A stretch of DNA of 64,000 bases from Oceanococcus atlanticus (GTDB taxonomy: Bacteria > Pseudomonadota > Gammaproteobacteria > Nevskiales > Oceanococcaceae). The notes beneath the pieces were generated by a model. It ran no database searches and had not been told where the DNA came from. It saw only the letters and a list, made by a program, of their open reading frames with translations. This document shows, in pieces, positions 8,305 through 17,779 of the stretch. The position numbers and the translations under genes are program-made. Within the stretch, counting starts at the first letter, position 1. The number at the start of each line of letters is the position of its first letter. The stretch lies in contig NZ_AQQV01000001.1 in NCBI RefSeq assembly GCF_002088235.1, positions 1,364,001 to 1,428,000 on the forward strand. The letters are read 5' to 3'.

Positions 8305-8349
8305 TTGTTGACAATATATCGCATTTCTCAACCTTTAGTACCACCATTT
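8285..8349. repeat. Tandem terminal repeats, probable TnsB-binding sites of the right end
   Basis: Two clear copies of the pattern GTTGA-N(10-12)-CGCCATTT or CGCATTT stand head to tail at 8285-8306 and 8307-8326. A third, weaker copy sits at 8327-8349 (CTCAAC ... CCATTT). Spacing of about 20-23 bp and position at the element end next to tnsA match the tandem TnsB sites of Tn7-family right ends. The tnsA start codon (8304) falls within the first copy. The expected 5'-TGT tip is not obvious. Confidence 0.65.
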
Positions 8350-8362
8350 AATGATCTTTGGA

Positions 8363-9024
8363 GCGGCAGCCACCCCAAACCCGGCGAGATCTCGCTGGCC
8401 CATCACGGCACCTTGTTCCTGGATGAGTTACCGGAGTTCAACCGGCACGTGCTGGAAGTGCTGCGTGAACCGCTGGAAACCGGGCAGATTCATCTGTCGC
8501 GGGCACGTCAGCGTGTGACCTACCCGGCACGATTCCAGCTCATTGCCGCGATGAACCCTTGCCCGTGTGGCTACCTCGGGGACAGCAACGCACGCTGCCA
8601 TTGCAGCGCGGAGCAGGTGCAGCGCTACCGTCAGCGTATCTCCGGGCCGTTGCTGGATCGCATGGACCTGCAGCTCAGCGTGCCCAGACTGCCGGGCGCC
8701 GACATGCTCAAACCCGACCACCAGGGCGCCGAAACCAGCGCCACGATTCGCCAGCGCGTCGAGGCCGCGCGACAGCGCCAGTATGCGCGGCGGGGCAAAT
8801 GCAACAGCCAGCTCAGCGCTACGGAACTGGCCGAGGACTGCCGGCTGGACAGCACCACTCAGGCCTTGCTGAGCCAGGCCGCTGAACGCTTGCAGTTGAG
8901 TGGCCGGGGGCTGCATCGCGTGCTCAAGGTGGCGCGCAGCATCGCCGACCTGGGAGGCCACGATGACATCAGCAGTGCGCATGTAGCAGAGGCGCTGCAA
9001 TATCGTCAGATCACAGCGGCGTGA
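8363..9024 (+). pseudogene. comM: comM (yifB) C-terminal remnant, interrupted by the transposon
   Basis: About 220 codons of ComM/YifB, a hexameric AAA+ helicase of about 500 residues that promotes branch migration during natural transformation. What remains begins in the Gly-Gly-Gly-Ser loop and includes HPKPGEISLAHHG, Walker B (LFLDELPEF), the cysteine-rich loop after AMNP (CPCGYLGDSNARCHC), and the Mg-chelatase C-terminal helical domain. The N-terminal Lon-like domain and Walker A are missing. An in-frame ATG at 8293 would fuse about 23 transposon-encoded residues to the remnant, but without Walker A it should be inactive. The rest of comM should flank the other end of the element. Confidence 0.9.
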
Positions 9025-9034
9025 CGGCTGATAC

Positions 9035-9064
9035 AAAAACGCCGGCACGAGGCCGGCGTTTCTG
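9035..9064. terminator. Bidirectional terminator between comM remnant and porin gene
   Basis: A 10-bp perfect stem, AAACGCCGGC (9037-9046) and GCCGGCGTTT (9052-9061), surrounds a 5-nt loop. It is flanked by A-rich sequence on the left and a short T run on the right. It lies between two convergent genes and can serve both. Confidence 0.8.
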
Positions 9065-9084
9065 GCATGTCCCGAAGCCTTGGC

Positions 9085-9798
9085 TTACAGGAAACCTCCG
9101 AAACTGCGCGACCAGCCAACCGTGAACTGCGGGCGTTCGCTTTCTGCAAACACGCCATTCAAGCCATGGTCTGCATCAATCGTGGTCGCAGTCACGGCCA
9201 GAGCAATCTGCCCGGCATCACCGTAGTCCTTGATGAAGCTCACACCGTAATCGACGTAGTTGTCGTCGGCCAGGGCATTGTAGAAATCACCCACCCCCTC
9301 GAAATAGCCGACATGCAGCTTGAGCGATGCATCGGCCAGCACCGGCAGCGCGAAATTGACTTCCGCATAGGCCGACTCGTCATCATCCACCGCGGTGCCG
9401 CCAAAGTTGTAGTAGGCGTAAGCGTTGAGCGCCTGCCAGTTCACACCGAGATAGAGCTCGCTGTTGTTGTTGGCGGTGTCGCCTTCGGCCGCACTGGGGT
9501 CGAAATAGCCAATGGCGCCGAAGTCCAGCGACAGATCCTGGCTCAGCGGCAGGGCATAACCGACGTAAGCGTCGACTTCCTCATTGCCGGCCAGACCGGC
9601 GTTGGATACCCACAAGCCGGTGTAAATGCCCAGCTGGCTGAAGGAATAATCAAACGACGCCCAGACCTGGGCCCCGTCGGATTGCGGCACACCACGGAAC
9701 ACATATTCCGAGGACATGCCCAGATTGACTTCGCTGGCGGCGGCGCTAACACCCGACACGCCGGCAAGCAGGGCAAACGCCACAATCTGCTTGTTCAT
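9085..9798 (-). CDS. TorF-family putative porin (Gcw_chp/TIGR02001)
   Basis: 237 residues with a clear signal peptide (MNKQIVAFALLAGVSGVSAAA). The mature start contains the hallmark SSEYVFRG of this family, followed by alternating beta strands ending in an aromatic/Phe C-terminus (WSRSFGGFL) typical of outer-membrane barrels. The family is annotated as putative porin; the substrate is unknown. GGAG precedes the ATG. It starts only 38 bp after the oppF stop on the same strand, so it may be the last gene of the oligopeptide-uptake transcript, which would suggest passage of peptides (inference). A second paralogue is at 22870-23592. Confidence 0.85.
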   Translation of the reverse strand: MNKQIVAFALLAGVSGVSAAASEVNLGMSSEYVFRGVPQSDGAQVWASFDYSFSQLGIYTGLWVSNAGLAGNEEVDAYVGYALPLSQDLSLDFGAIGYFDPSAAEGDTANNNSELYLGVNWQALNAYAYYNFGGTAVDDDESAYAEVNFALPVLADASLKLHVGYFEGVGDFYNALADDNYVDYGVSFIKDYGDAGQIALAVTATTIDADHGLNGVFAESERPQFTVGWSRSFGGFL

Positions 9799-9836
9799 GA
9801 CAATACTCCGTTGTTCAAGATTTCCAGGTCGTGATT

Positions 9837-10807
9837 CTACGCGAAGTGACAGGCCACCGCGCCCTGTCCGCCATGGTGCTCACGCAGTTCCGGTACATCC
9901 GTGGCGCAAGCCGACTGGGCCTTGGGACAACGGGTGCGGAAGGTGCAGCCCGATGGCGGATTCAGCGGTGACGGCAGGTCGCCACTGAGCGGCGCTCGAC
10001 TCTTGCCACGCTCGATAACCGGGTCGGGCACCGGCACGGACTCGATCAGGGCCTGGGTGTAAGGATGGGCAGGCGCCTGATAGAGCGCATCACGCTCAGC
10101 TTGTTCAGCGACCTTGCCCAGGTACATGACCATGACCCGGTCACTGATGTGGCGCACCACCGACAGATCATGGGCAATGAACAGCATGGTCAGGCCCATG
10201 TCCTGCTTGAGCTCCATCAGCAGATTGACGATCTGGGCCTGAATCGACACATCCAGTGCACTGACCGGTTCGTCACACAGCAGCAGTTCAGGCTCCACAA
10301 CCAGGGCACGAGCGATACCCACGCGCTGGCACTGGCCACCGGAAAACTCGTGCGGGTAGCGGTTGATCTGGTTAGGCAGCAGGCCCACTCGTTCCATCAT
10401 GGCCTGAGCCTTGCGCTTGCGCTGCAGCGCCGACATCTCGGGGAAGAACACGCGCAGCGGCTCCATGATGGCCTCGCCGATGGTCATGCGCGGATTCAAC
10501 GATGCCAGCGGGTCCTGGAACACAATCTGCATGCGTTTACGCATGGCCCGCAATGGCTTGGGCGCCATGCTGGTCAGCTCCTGATCGCCCAGCCAGATTT
10601 TGCCGTGGGTTGGCGGATGGATACCCAGGATGGCACGCGCCAGAGTCGATTTGCCGCAGCCGGATTCACCCACGATGCCCAGGGTGGTCCCCGGCTCGAC
10701 CGCCAGGCTGACCCCGTTCACCGCGCGCAGATGACGCGGCGGCTTGAGCAAGCCCTGGGCGATCGGAAAATGCACATGTACGTCCTCAAGACGCAGCAGG
10801 GGCTGAC

Positions 10808-10811
<4 letters not shown>
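9837..10811 (-). CDS. oppF: Oligopeptide ABC transporter ATP-binding protein OppF
   Basis: 324 residues; ATPase of a peptide-uptake ABC importer at the inner face of the cytoplasmic membrane. It shows Walker A GESGCGKST near residues 49-57, the signature LSGG-type FSGGQCQRVGIARAL, Walker B LLLCDEP, and a C-terminal oligo/dipeptide extension with clustered cysteines (CTFRTRCPKAQSAC), which in this family can hold an iron-sulfur cluster. Its ATG overlaps the oppD stop (ATGA), so the two ATPases are made together as expected for a heterodimer. Last opp gene of the operon. Confidence 0.93.
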
Positions 10812-11781
<970 letters not shown>

Positions 11782-11785
<4 letters not shown>

Positions 11786-12684
11786 CGATCCTTGGGGTCC
11801 AGCGCATCGCGCAGACCATCTCCGATGAAGTTGAAACAGAACAGCGTCAGGGCCAGGAAGCTGGCCGGAAACACCAGCATCCAGAGGGCAGACTCCATTT
11901 CCTGAGCGCCTTCATTGACCAGTGCGCCCCAGCTGGTGAACGGCTCCTGCACCCCGAGCCCGAGGAAGCTCAAGAACGATTCCACCAGGATGACCTGGGG
12001 AATGGTCAGGGTCACGTAGACGATCACCACTCCGAGCAGATTGGGCACGATGTGGCGGAAGATGATGCGCGGCGTGGACACCCCGCAGGCCACCGCCGCC
12101 TCGACAAATTCACGCTGCTTCAGCGAGATCGTCTGCCCGCGCACAATGCGTGCCATATCCAGCCAGTTGATCGCCCCGATGGCGACAAATATGAGCAGGA
12201 TGTTGCGCCCGAAAAAGACCATCAGCAGGATCACGAAGAACATGAACGGCATGGCGTAGAGGATGTCGACAATACGCATCATCAGATTGTCGATACGCCC
12301 CCCGAGATAGCCGGCCGTGGCCCCGTAAGCAATGCCGATGATCAGGCTGACCAGCGTGGCCACAACCCCGATCAGCAGCGAGATGCGCCCGCCGTGCAGG
12401 GTGCGCACGAACAGATCGCGACCAACGGCATCGGTGCCGAAATAATGCTGGGTTTCCAGGCTGGGCGGCTCCGACACATGATCCCAGTCGGTGAAATCGA
12501 AGGTGTACGGCGACAGCGCCGGTCCGATAAGCACCAGCAAGGTCATGACCAGCAGCAGCACGCCGGCGGTCAGGGCGGCCTTGTTACGGCGCAGACGGCG
12601 CCAGGCATCGAACCACAGGCTGCGCCCGCGCACGTCCTCGGCCAGTTCGGCGCTGGCCATAAGGGTTGAGCTTGCTTCAGTCAT
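11782..12684 (-). CDS. oppC: Oligopeptide ABC transporter permease OppC
   Basis: About 300 residues from the ATG at 12684, which overlaps the oppB stop by 8 nt; longer upstream readings are in a non-coding Ser/Cys-rich frame. It has an N-terminal transmembrane helix after a cytoplasmic segment (WRRLRRNKAALTAGVLLL), then the binding-protein-dependent transport permease domain with five further helices. The EAA loop contacting the ATPases is REFVEAAVACGVSTPRIIFRHIVPN. It forms the channel with OppB. Confidence 0.92.
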
Positions 12685-13600
12685 AACGCACCTTCGGGTC
12701 GAGCGCGCCGTAGAGCAGGTCGACGATGAAATTGAACACGATGATGAGCATGCCGTAGAACACCACCACCCCCATGACCAGGGTGTAATCACGGTTCAGT
12801 GCGCCCTGAACGAAGTAACGCCCCAGGCCGGGAATGCCGAAAATCTTCTCGATCACCACTGAACCGGTGATCACCGCGGCGCTGGCCGGCCCCAGGTAGG
12901 ACAGCACCGGCAGGAAGGCCGGACGCAAGGCATGGCGCAGGATGATGCGGGTTTCCGACAGGCCCTTGGCCCGCGCGGTGCGGATGAAGTTGCTGCGCAG
13001 GACCTCAATCATGCTGCCGCGCATGAGACGCGAGATATAGGCAATCTGCGGCAGCGCCAGTGCAATCACCGGCATCACCACCTTGCCCAGTCCGTCACCG
13101 TCCCAGCCGCCAGCGGGCAGCCAGCCCAGGGTTACGGCAAACAGCAGGATGAGCAGCGGTGCAATCACGAAATTGGGAATCGAGATGCCGGTCATCGCCA
13201 CCGTCATCACCGCATAGTCGGTGGGCCGGTTCTGACGCAGCGCGGCGATGATGCCGAAGGCGCTGCCGAACAGCACCGCCAGCAGCATGGACAATCCACC
13301 GATGGTCAGGCTGACCGGAAAACCCGAGGCGATCAGTTCGTTGACGGTGAAGTCCTTGTACTGAAAGGACGGCCCGAAATCACCCTGCAAGATTTGCAGC
13401 AGATAGCGCCCATATTGCTGGATCAGCGGTTCGTCCAGATGGTATGCCGCGTTGAGGTTGGCCTCGATCTCCGGCGGCAGGGACTTTTCCGTGTCGAACG
13501 GCCCGCCGGGCGCGATACGGATCATGAAAAAAGCCAGCGTGATCAGCACCAGTAAGGTGGGAATCGCGCCAAGCAAACGTTTGAATGCGTATTGAAGCAT
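12677..13600 (-). CDS. oppB: Oligopeptide ABC transporter permease OppB
   Basis: 307 residues with six predicted transmembrane segments, starting with the typical MLQYAFKRLLGAIPTLLVL helix. The EAA loop is SNFIRTARAKGLSETRIILRHALRPA. It starts 13 bp after oppA and overlaps oppC by 8 nt, so the operon is tightly packed. With OppC it forms the membrane channel for peptides delivered by OppA. Confidence 0.93.
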   Translation of the reverse strand: MLQYAFKRLLGAIPTLLVLITLAFFMIRIAPGGPFDTEKSLPPEIEANLNAAYHLDEPLIQQYGRYLLQILQGDFGPSFQYKDFTVNELIASGFPVSLTIGGLSMLLAVLFGSAFGIIAALRQNRPTDYAVMTVAMTGISIPNFVIAPLLILLFAVTLGWLPAGGWDGDGLGKVVMPVIALALPQIAYISRLMRGSMIEVLRSNFIRTARAKGLSETRIILRHALRPAFLPVLSYLGPASAAVITGSVVIEKIFGIPGLGRYFVQGALNRDYTLVMGVVVFYGMLIIVFNFIVDLLYGALDPKVRYD

Positions 13601-13613
13601 GGTGGTCGACCGA

Positions 13614-15206
13614 TCAATGCGCGAGGATGCGCATGTTCTTGGTGTAGTGGTGGTCCATGATGTTGGGCTCGAAGCCGGCCACGTAAGGTTTGACCAGCCG
13701 TTTGTTGACGTAGAAGTAGATCGGCATGATGGGCTGATCTTCCAGCATCAGGCGCTCGGCCTTTTCCAGCAGGGCCCGGCGCTTGTCGAAATCGCCCTCG
13801 ACCGAGGCCTGCTCCAGCAGGGCGTCATATTCGGGGTTGTTGTAGCCCTGATCGTTGATGCCATGCTTGGAATGCAGCAATTCGGAGAAGGTGTAGGCGT
13901 CGTTGTAGTCACCAATCCAACCGGCGCGGAACAGCTCGGTCACGCGTTTCTGCTTGCGCGTTTCCAAAAACACCTTCCACTCCTGATTGATCAGGTTGAC
14001 GCGCACGCCCAGCGACTGCTTGAGCATGGCCGCCACCGCAATGGCCACTTTCTTGTGGTTTTCGCTGGTGTTGTAGCGCAGCTCGATGTGCAGCGGCTTG
14101 TCCTTGCTGTAGCCGGCCTCGGCATACAGGCGGCGGGCCTCGGCCAGCTTCTTCTCCTGCGGCCAGCTGGCCCACTCCGGCACCTGCGCGGCGTAATGGC
14201 TGATGCCCGGCGGCACCCAGGAATAGGCCGGTTGCTCGCCCAGGCGGGTAACCTTGTTGACCAGAATCTCGCGATCAATTGCCATCGACAACGCCCGGCG
14301 CAAGGTGCGGTTGGCCTTGAACGGCGGCTGGGTCAGATTGAAGCCGTAGTAATACGTGCCCAGATAGGTGGATACGTAGAACTCGTCATTGAGATTCTCG
14401 CGTATCCATCGGACCTGATTGAGCGGCACCTCATGCGTCCAGTCCAGTTCACCCGCGCGGTAGCGTTTGAGCTCCGAAGACTGATCTTCGGTCGCGTGAT
14501 AGTAGACCCGCTCAATGGTGGTGTTGGCGTTGTCCCAGTACAGCGGATTGCGCTCCAGCTCGATGTGCGATTGCACCACCCAGTCCTTGAGCCGGTAGGC
14601 GCCATTGCCCACCAGATTGCCGACCCGGGCAAAGCGTGCGCCGTGCTCCTGGTAGGCCCGGCGATTGATCGGGAAGGTCGACGAGTGATTGAGCAGCCCC
14701 AGGAAATACGGCGTTGGTGCCTTGAGCACGATCTTCAGCGTGTGGTCGTCCAGCGCTTCCACCGCCAACTCCTCGGGGGGCACCTGGCCGGCGGTGACCG
14801 CCTCGGCGTTCTTGATCGATGAGAGGATCTGCGAGTAATGCGACAAAGTGGCCGGGTCGGCACTGCGCCGCAAGCCGACCACGAAATCTTCGGCCACAAC
14901 CGGATCACCATTGGACCAGCGCGCCTGCGGGCGCAGATGGAACACGTATTCGGTGCCATCGGCACTGATGTCCCAGCGACTCGCAGCGCCTGGAATAACA
15001 TCCCCGTTTGGCGCTTCCGAGGTCAGGCCTTCATACAGGTCACGCATGATGTTGGATGAGGGCACGCCCTCAGCCTTGTGCGGATCCAGAGACTGGGGTT
15101 CCGCCCCATTGCCCTTGTGCAAAATCTGCTCAGCGGCCAGTTGCTGTGCCGCAAGGGGCGTTGCAAACATGCATGTCAGCAACGCGGCTATCAAACCTGA
15201 TCTCAT
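13614..15206 (-). CDS. oppA: Periplasmic oligopeptide-binding protein OppA
   Basis: About 530 residues, solute-binding protein family 5. The start at 15206 overlaps the upstream peptidase stop as ATGA and gives a signal peptide (MRSGLIAALLTCMFATPLAAQ); a start 30 nt upstream is less likely. Typical features are GNGAEPQSLDPHKAEG near the mature N-terminus and the SBP_bac_5 core ending in MDHHYTKN. It captures peptides in the periplasm for OppBCDF. Co-transcription with a secreted peptidase suggests it collects that enzyme's products (inference). Confidence 0.92.
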   Translation of the reverse strand: MRSGLIAALLTCMFATPLAAQQLAAEQILHKGNGAEPQSLDPHKAEGVPSSNIMRDLYEGLTSEAPNGDVIPGAASRWDISADGTEYVFHLRPQARWSNGDPVVAEDFVVGLRRSADPATLSHYSQILSSIKNAEAVTAGQVPPEELAVEALDDHTLKIVLKAPTPYFLGLLNHSSTFPINRRAYQEHGARFARVGNLVGNGAYRLKDWVVQSHIELERNPLYWDNANTTIERVYYHATEDQSSELKRYRAGELDWTHEVPLNQVRWIRENLNDEFYVSTYLGTYYYGFNLTQPPFKANRTLRRALSMAIDREILVNKVTRLGEQPAYSWVPPGISHYAAQVPEWASWPQEKKLAEARRLYAEAGYSKDKPLHIELRYNTSENHKKVAIAVAAMLKQSLGVRVNLINQEWKVFLETRKQKRVTELFRAGWIGDYNDAYTFSELLHSKHGINDQGYNNPEYDALLEQASVEGDFDKRRALLEKAERLMLEDQPIMPIYFYVNKRLVKPYVAGFEPNIMDHHYTKNMRILAH

Positions 15207-17095
15207 GAAGCTTGGTCCTGCTGTTGGCTTATCCACGCCTCGATACGCGCCTCAAGCACGGGCAGGGGTAAAGCCCCCTGGGCGAGCACCGCGTCGTGAA
15301 ATGCGCGCACATCGAATGCCTCGCCCAGAGCGGACTCGGCGCGACGGCGCAGTTCGGTAATTTTGAGCTGGCCCATCTTGTAGGCCAGCGCCTGTCCGGG
15401 CATCACCAGATAGCGATCAACCTCGGTCGTGACCCGATCCAGGCCATGACCGGTCTGCGCCTGGAAGTAATCGATCGCCTGCTGGCGGCTCCAGCCCATG
15501 GCGTGCAGACCGGTGTCCACCACCAGACGCACGGCACGCCACATTTCGAAGGTCAATGCGCCGAAACGTTCCTGCGGGGTGGTGTAGAAACCGATCTCTT
15601 CGCCCAGGCTTTCGGCATACAGCCCCCAACCTTCGATATAGGCGGTGAAGTAGGCATTGCGGCGGAAGTCGGGAAGATCACCCTGCTCCTGGGCCAGGGC
15701 AATCTGGAAATGGTGCCCGGGCACCGCTTCATGCAGCAGTAAAGCCTGCATCTCGTAGCGCGGCATATCCTTAAGCGTGCTGGTGTTGACGAAGAACGTC
15801 CCAGGGCGGCCGCCTTCGCTGGAACCGGGCAGGTAATACGCCACCGGCTGTCCTTCGGCGAGAAACGCCGGCACCGGCTCGACCGCGTAGGGCAAAGACG
15901 GATAGCGAGAGAACAGACGTGGCAAAGCCGCATCGGCCTGCTTGGCCAGGGCGCGGTAATCACGCAGCAGATCATCCGCCTGGGTGTAAAAGTTGCGCTT
16001 GTCCCGGCTCAGATGGCGCGCAAAGGCGGTGATGTCCTTGCCCTTGAAGCCGGCATCGGCCATGGCCTGCTGCATGGCGGCGCGGATGCGGGCAACCTCA
16101 TCCAGCCCAATCTGGTGGATTTGCTCTGCCGACAGCTCCAGCGTGGTCATCTGGCTGACACGCCAGGCGTACCAGGCTTCACCATCAGGCAAGGTCTCAA
16201 GGCCTGTGGCGGTCACCGTGTTGGGCAGGTAATCCTCTTCAAAGTAGCTGGCAAAAGCGGCCACAGCGGGACGCACTTCATTCAGATACACAGCGCGCGC
16301 CTGATCGCGCAGCGCGGCATGGCGCGCGTCATCGCCCAACGCCTGGAACAACGGCCGCATCAGCGGACTGTCGCTGGCTTCTGCCGGATTCAGCGCGCGA
16401 ATCTGCGCTGCCACCTTGTGCAGGGTCGCCCGTGGCGGGGTGATGCCCTGCTTGAGACCTTGCTCCATCAAGCTGCGGGTTTGTGCCAGCAGTGTGGGAA
16501 TGGCCTGCACGCGCTGCAGGTAATCCGCCCGCTGGTTCGGCGTCTGCAGCGGCATGGCGCCCAACACCTGGGACATGCCGGCCTGCACCCCATTCATGGC
16601 ATCCACCGGCATGAGGTCGGTCGGGAAGGCGTGTCCACGGACGCTGCCGCGCAGCTGGAAAAGGAACAGCTCGAGATTGAGCCTGCGCTGCTCGTCCAGG
16701 CTTTCCGCATCGATCTGTTCGGCCAGTTGCAAGCTGCGCTGCTCCAGCGCCTGGAGCGCCTGAAGAGCCTGTGGCGTCAGCTCCGACCAGCGGCTGTTCT
16801 GCCCCGGATATCCCAGAAACGTGGCCCACTCGGGCTGGGTTTGCATGACCCAGTCCCAGTAGCCGTTGAGCAGAATATCCAGCTGATCGGCATCGCTCAG
16901 ACCGCTCACGCTGGGGCCTGGCCAGCCAATCAGGCGATTGACCCGTGGCGACATGATCAGGTCCTGGCGCCCTAACTGGTTAAGCACACTGTTGTAGCGC
17001 GCATTCGCTTGGTCATTGGTCACCGGCGACGTCTGGGCCTGCCCAACCCCGGCACTCAGCAACAGGACGAGCCCGGCCAGCAGATGTTTGCGCAT
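15203..17095 (-). CDS. DUF885-family secreted zinc metallopeptidase
   Basis: 630 residues with a signal peptide (MRKHLLAGLVLLLSAGVGQAQ), so periplasmic or exported. The DUF885 core carries HEAVPGHHFQ, an HExxxGHH variant of a zinc-binding gluzincin site, with a downstream Glu-containing helix (YIEGWGLYAESLGEE) supplying the third ligand. Family members are carboxypeptidase-like enzymes acting on short peptides. The gene overlaps oppA by 4 nt. This physical coupling to a peptide importer supports a role in trimming peptides before or during uptake (inference). marC lies 10 bp upstream and may share the transcript. Confidence 0.88.
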   Translation of the reverse strand: MRKHLLAGLVLLLSAGVGQAQTSPVTNDQANARYNSVLNQLGRQDLIMSPRVNRLIGWPGPSVSGLSDADQLDILLNGYWDWVMQTQPEWATFLGYPGQNSRWSELTPQALQALQALEQRSLQLAEQIDAESLDEQRRLNLELFLFQLRGSVRGHAFPTDLMPVDAMNGVQAGMSQVLGAMPLQTPNQRADYLQRVQAIPTLLAQTRSLMEQGLKQGITPPRATLHKVAAQIRALNPAEASDSPLMRPLFQALGDDARHAALRDQARAVYLNEVRPAVAAFASYFEEDYLPNTVTATGLETLPDGEAWYAWRVSQMTTLELSAEQIHQIGLDEVARIRAAMQQAMADAGFKGKDITAFARHLSRDKRNFYTQADDLLRDYRALAKQADAALPRLFSRYPSLPYAVEPVPAFLAEGQPVAYYLPGSSEGGRPGTFFVNTSTLKDMPRYEMQALLLHEAVPGHHFQIALAQEQGDLPDFRRNAYFTAYIEGWGLYAESLGEEIGFYTTPQERFGALTFEMWRAVRLVVDTGLHAMGWSRQQAIDYFQAQTGHGLDRVTTEVDRYLVMPGQALAYKMGQLKITELRRRAESALGEAFDVRAFHDAVLAQGALPLPVLEARIEAWISQQQDQAS

Positions 17096-17105
17096 TACGC
17101 GTCTC

Positions 17106-17744
17106 CTATGTTTTCCCCATCACCAGCCCCAATGAGGCGAGACCAGTGATCACAAACTGCACCGCCAGCGCGGACAAAATGACACCCAGCACCCGCGAAA
17201 TGACATTCGAGCCAATCTCACCCAGCAGGCGGGTCAGTGCGCTAGCAGCCAGCAACGCGATCAGCGCCATCCCGATCACGACCAGCATGATGCTCATGCC
17301 GACACCAATCCGCGTCCAGTCACCGTCAGCCCCGCTGACCATCAGCAGCACCGTGGTGATGGCACCCGGCCCGGCGATCAGCGGTATCCCGATCGGGAAC
17401 ACTGAGATATCCGGGCGGAAGTGAGCTTCTTCGGTTTCGCTCTCAGTGGTTGAGCGCAAACCGGATTGACGCGCAAACAGCATGTCGATGGCGACCAGGA
17501 ACAGCAAAATCCCACCCGCGATACGCAAAGCCGGCAGACCAATCCCCATGGCATCCAGCAGCACCCCACCCAGCGCTGCAAAACCGATCAGAATGCCCGC
17601 CCCAATGAGCGTTCCTCGCACCGCCATCTGGCGCCGAAACTGCGCCGTCGCCCCCGTGGTCAGGCCGACAAAAACAGGCGCCAGCCCGATCGGATCAATC
17701 ACCACAAAAAACGTGATGAACGTGTCGAGTGCAAAATCAAGCAT
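17106..17744 (-). CDS. marC: MarC-family (UPF0056) integral membrane protein
   Basis: About 212 residues and six hydrophobic helices. The N-terminal helix contains FFVVIDPIGLAPVFVGLT, the MarC family signature, and the second half has the repeat-like FPIGIPLIAGPGAITTVLL. The start is placed at the ATG at 17744 because the terminator of the upstream operon occupies 17745-17776; a GTG at 17762 would lie inside that hairpin. Function of the family is unsettled, as the earlier link to multiple antibiotic resistance was not confirmed. It ends 10 bp before the DUF885 gene, so it could be the first gene of the peptidase-opp transcript. Confidence 0.88.
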   Translation of the reverse strand: MLDFALDTFITFFVVIDPIGLAPVFVGLTTGATAQFRRQMAVRGTLIGAGILIGFAALGGVLLDAMGIGLPALRIAGGILLFLVAIDMLFARQSGLRSTTESETEEAHFRPDISVFPIGIPLIAGPGAITTVLLMVSGADGDWTRIGVGMSIMLVVIGMALIALLAASALTRLLGEIGSNVISRVLGVILSALAVQFVITGLASLGLVMGKT

Positions 17745-17776
17745 CAAAAAGACAAACGCCACCGCAAGGTGGCGTC
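17745..17776 (-). terminator. Rho-independent terminator of the TonB2-type operon
   Basis: On the minus strand an 8-bp perfect stem ACGCCACC/GGTGGCGT with a 4-nt loop is followed by a T-rich tract (TTTGTCTTTTT). It starts a few bases after the stop of the TPR gene at 17780, ending the six-gene transcript before marC. Confidence 0.8.
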
Positions 17777-17779
17777 AGC

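Larger units (their letters stand above)
1..8362. mobile_element. Tn7-like transposon inserted in comM (right part; left end outside window)
   Basis: The element is defined by the transposition genes tnsA, tnsB, tnsC/tniB and tniQ at 3730-8304. Outside them lie tandem terminal repeats at 8285-8349, and then an abrupt switch to host comM coding sequence near 8363. Insertion into comM/yifB, with the junction at the codons for the conserved Gly-Gly-Gly-Ser before the Walker B region, matches the established target of Tn6022/AbaR-type elements. The 5-bp GCGGC at 8363-8367 could be one copy of the target duplication, but the exact tip cannot be fixed without the left end. Cargo runs from the left edge to about 3729. 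The N-terminal half of comM and the left terminus must lie to the left of the window. Confidence 0.85.

Noticed and set aside
1-8362. CRISPR-associated transposon (CAST) hypothesis
   Set aside because: No cas gene, no repeat-spacer array and no atypical crRNA-like repeat is visible. TniQ is larger than CAST-type TniQ, and the element has a known fixed target (comM). The unseen left part could change this.
8293-9024. Intact 243-residue ORF taken as a complete gene
   Set aside because: The first 23 or so residues are transposon sequence. The rest is the C-terminal half of ComM without Walker A, so it is a remnant.
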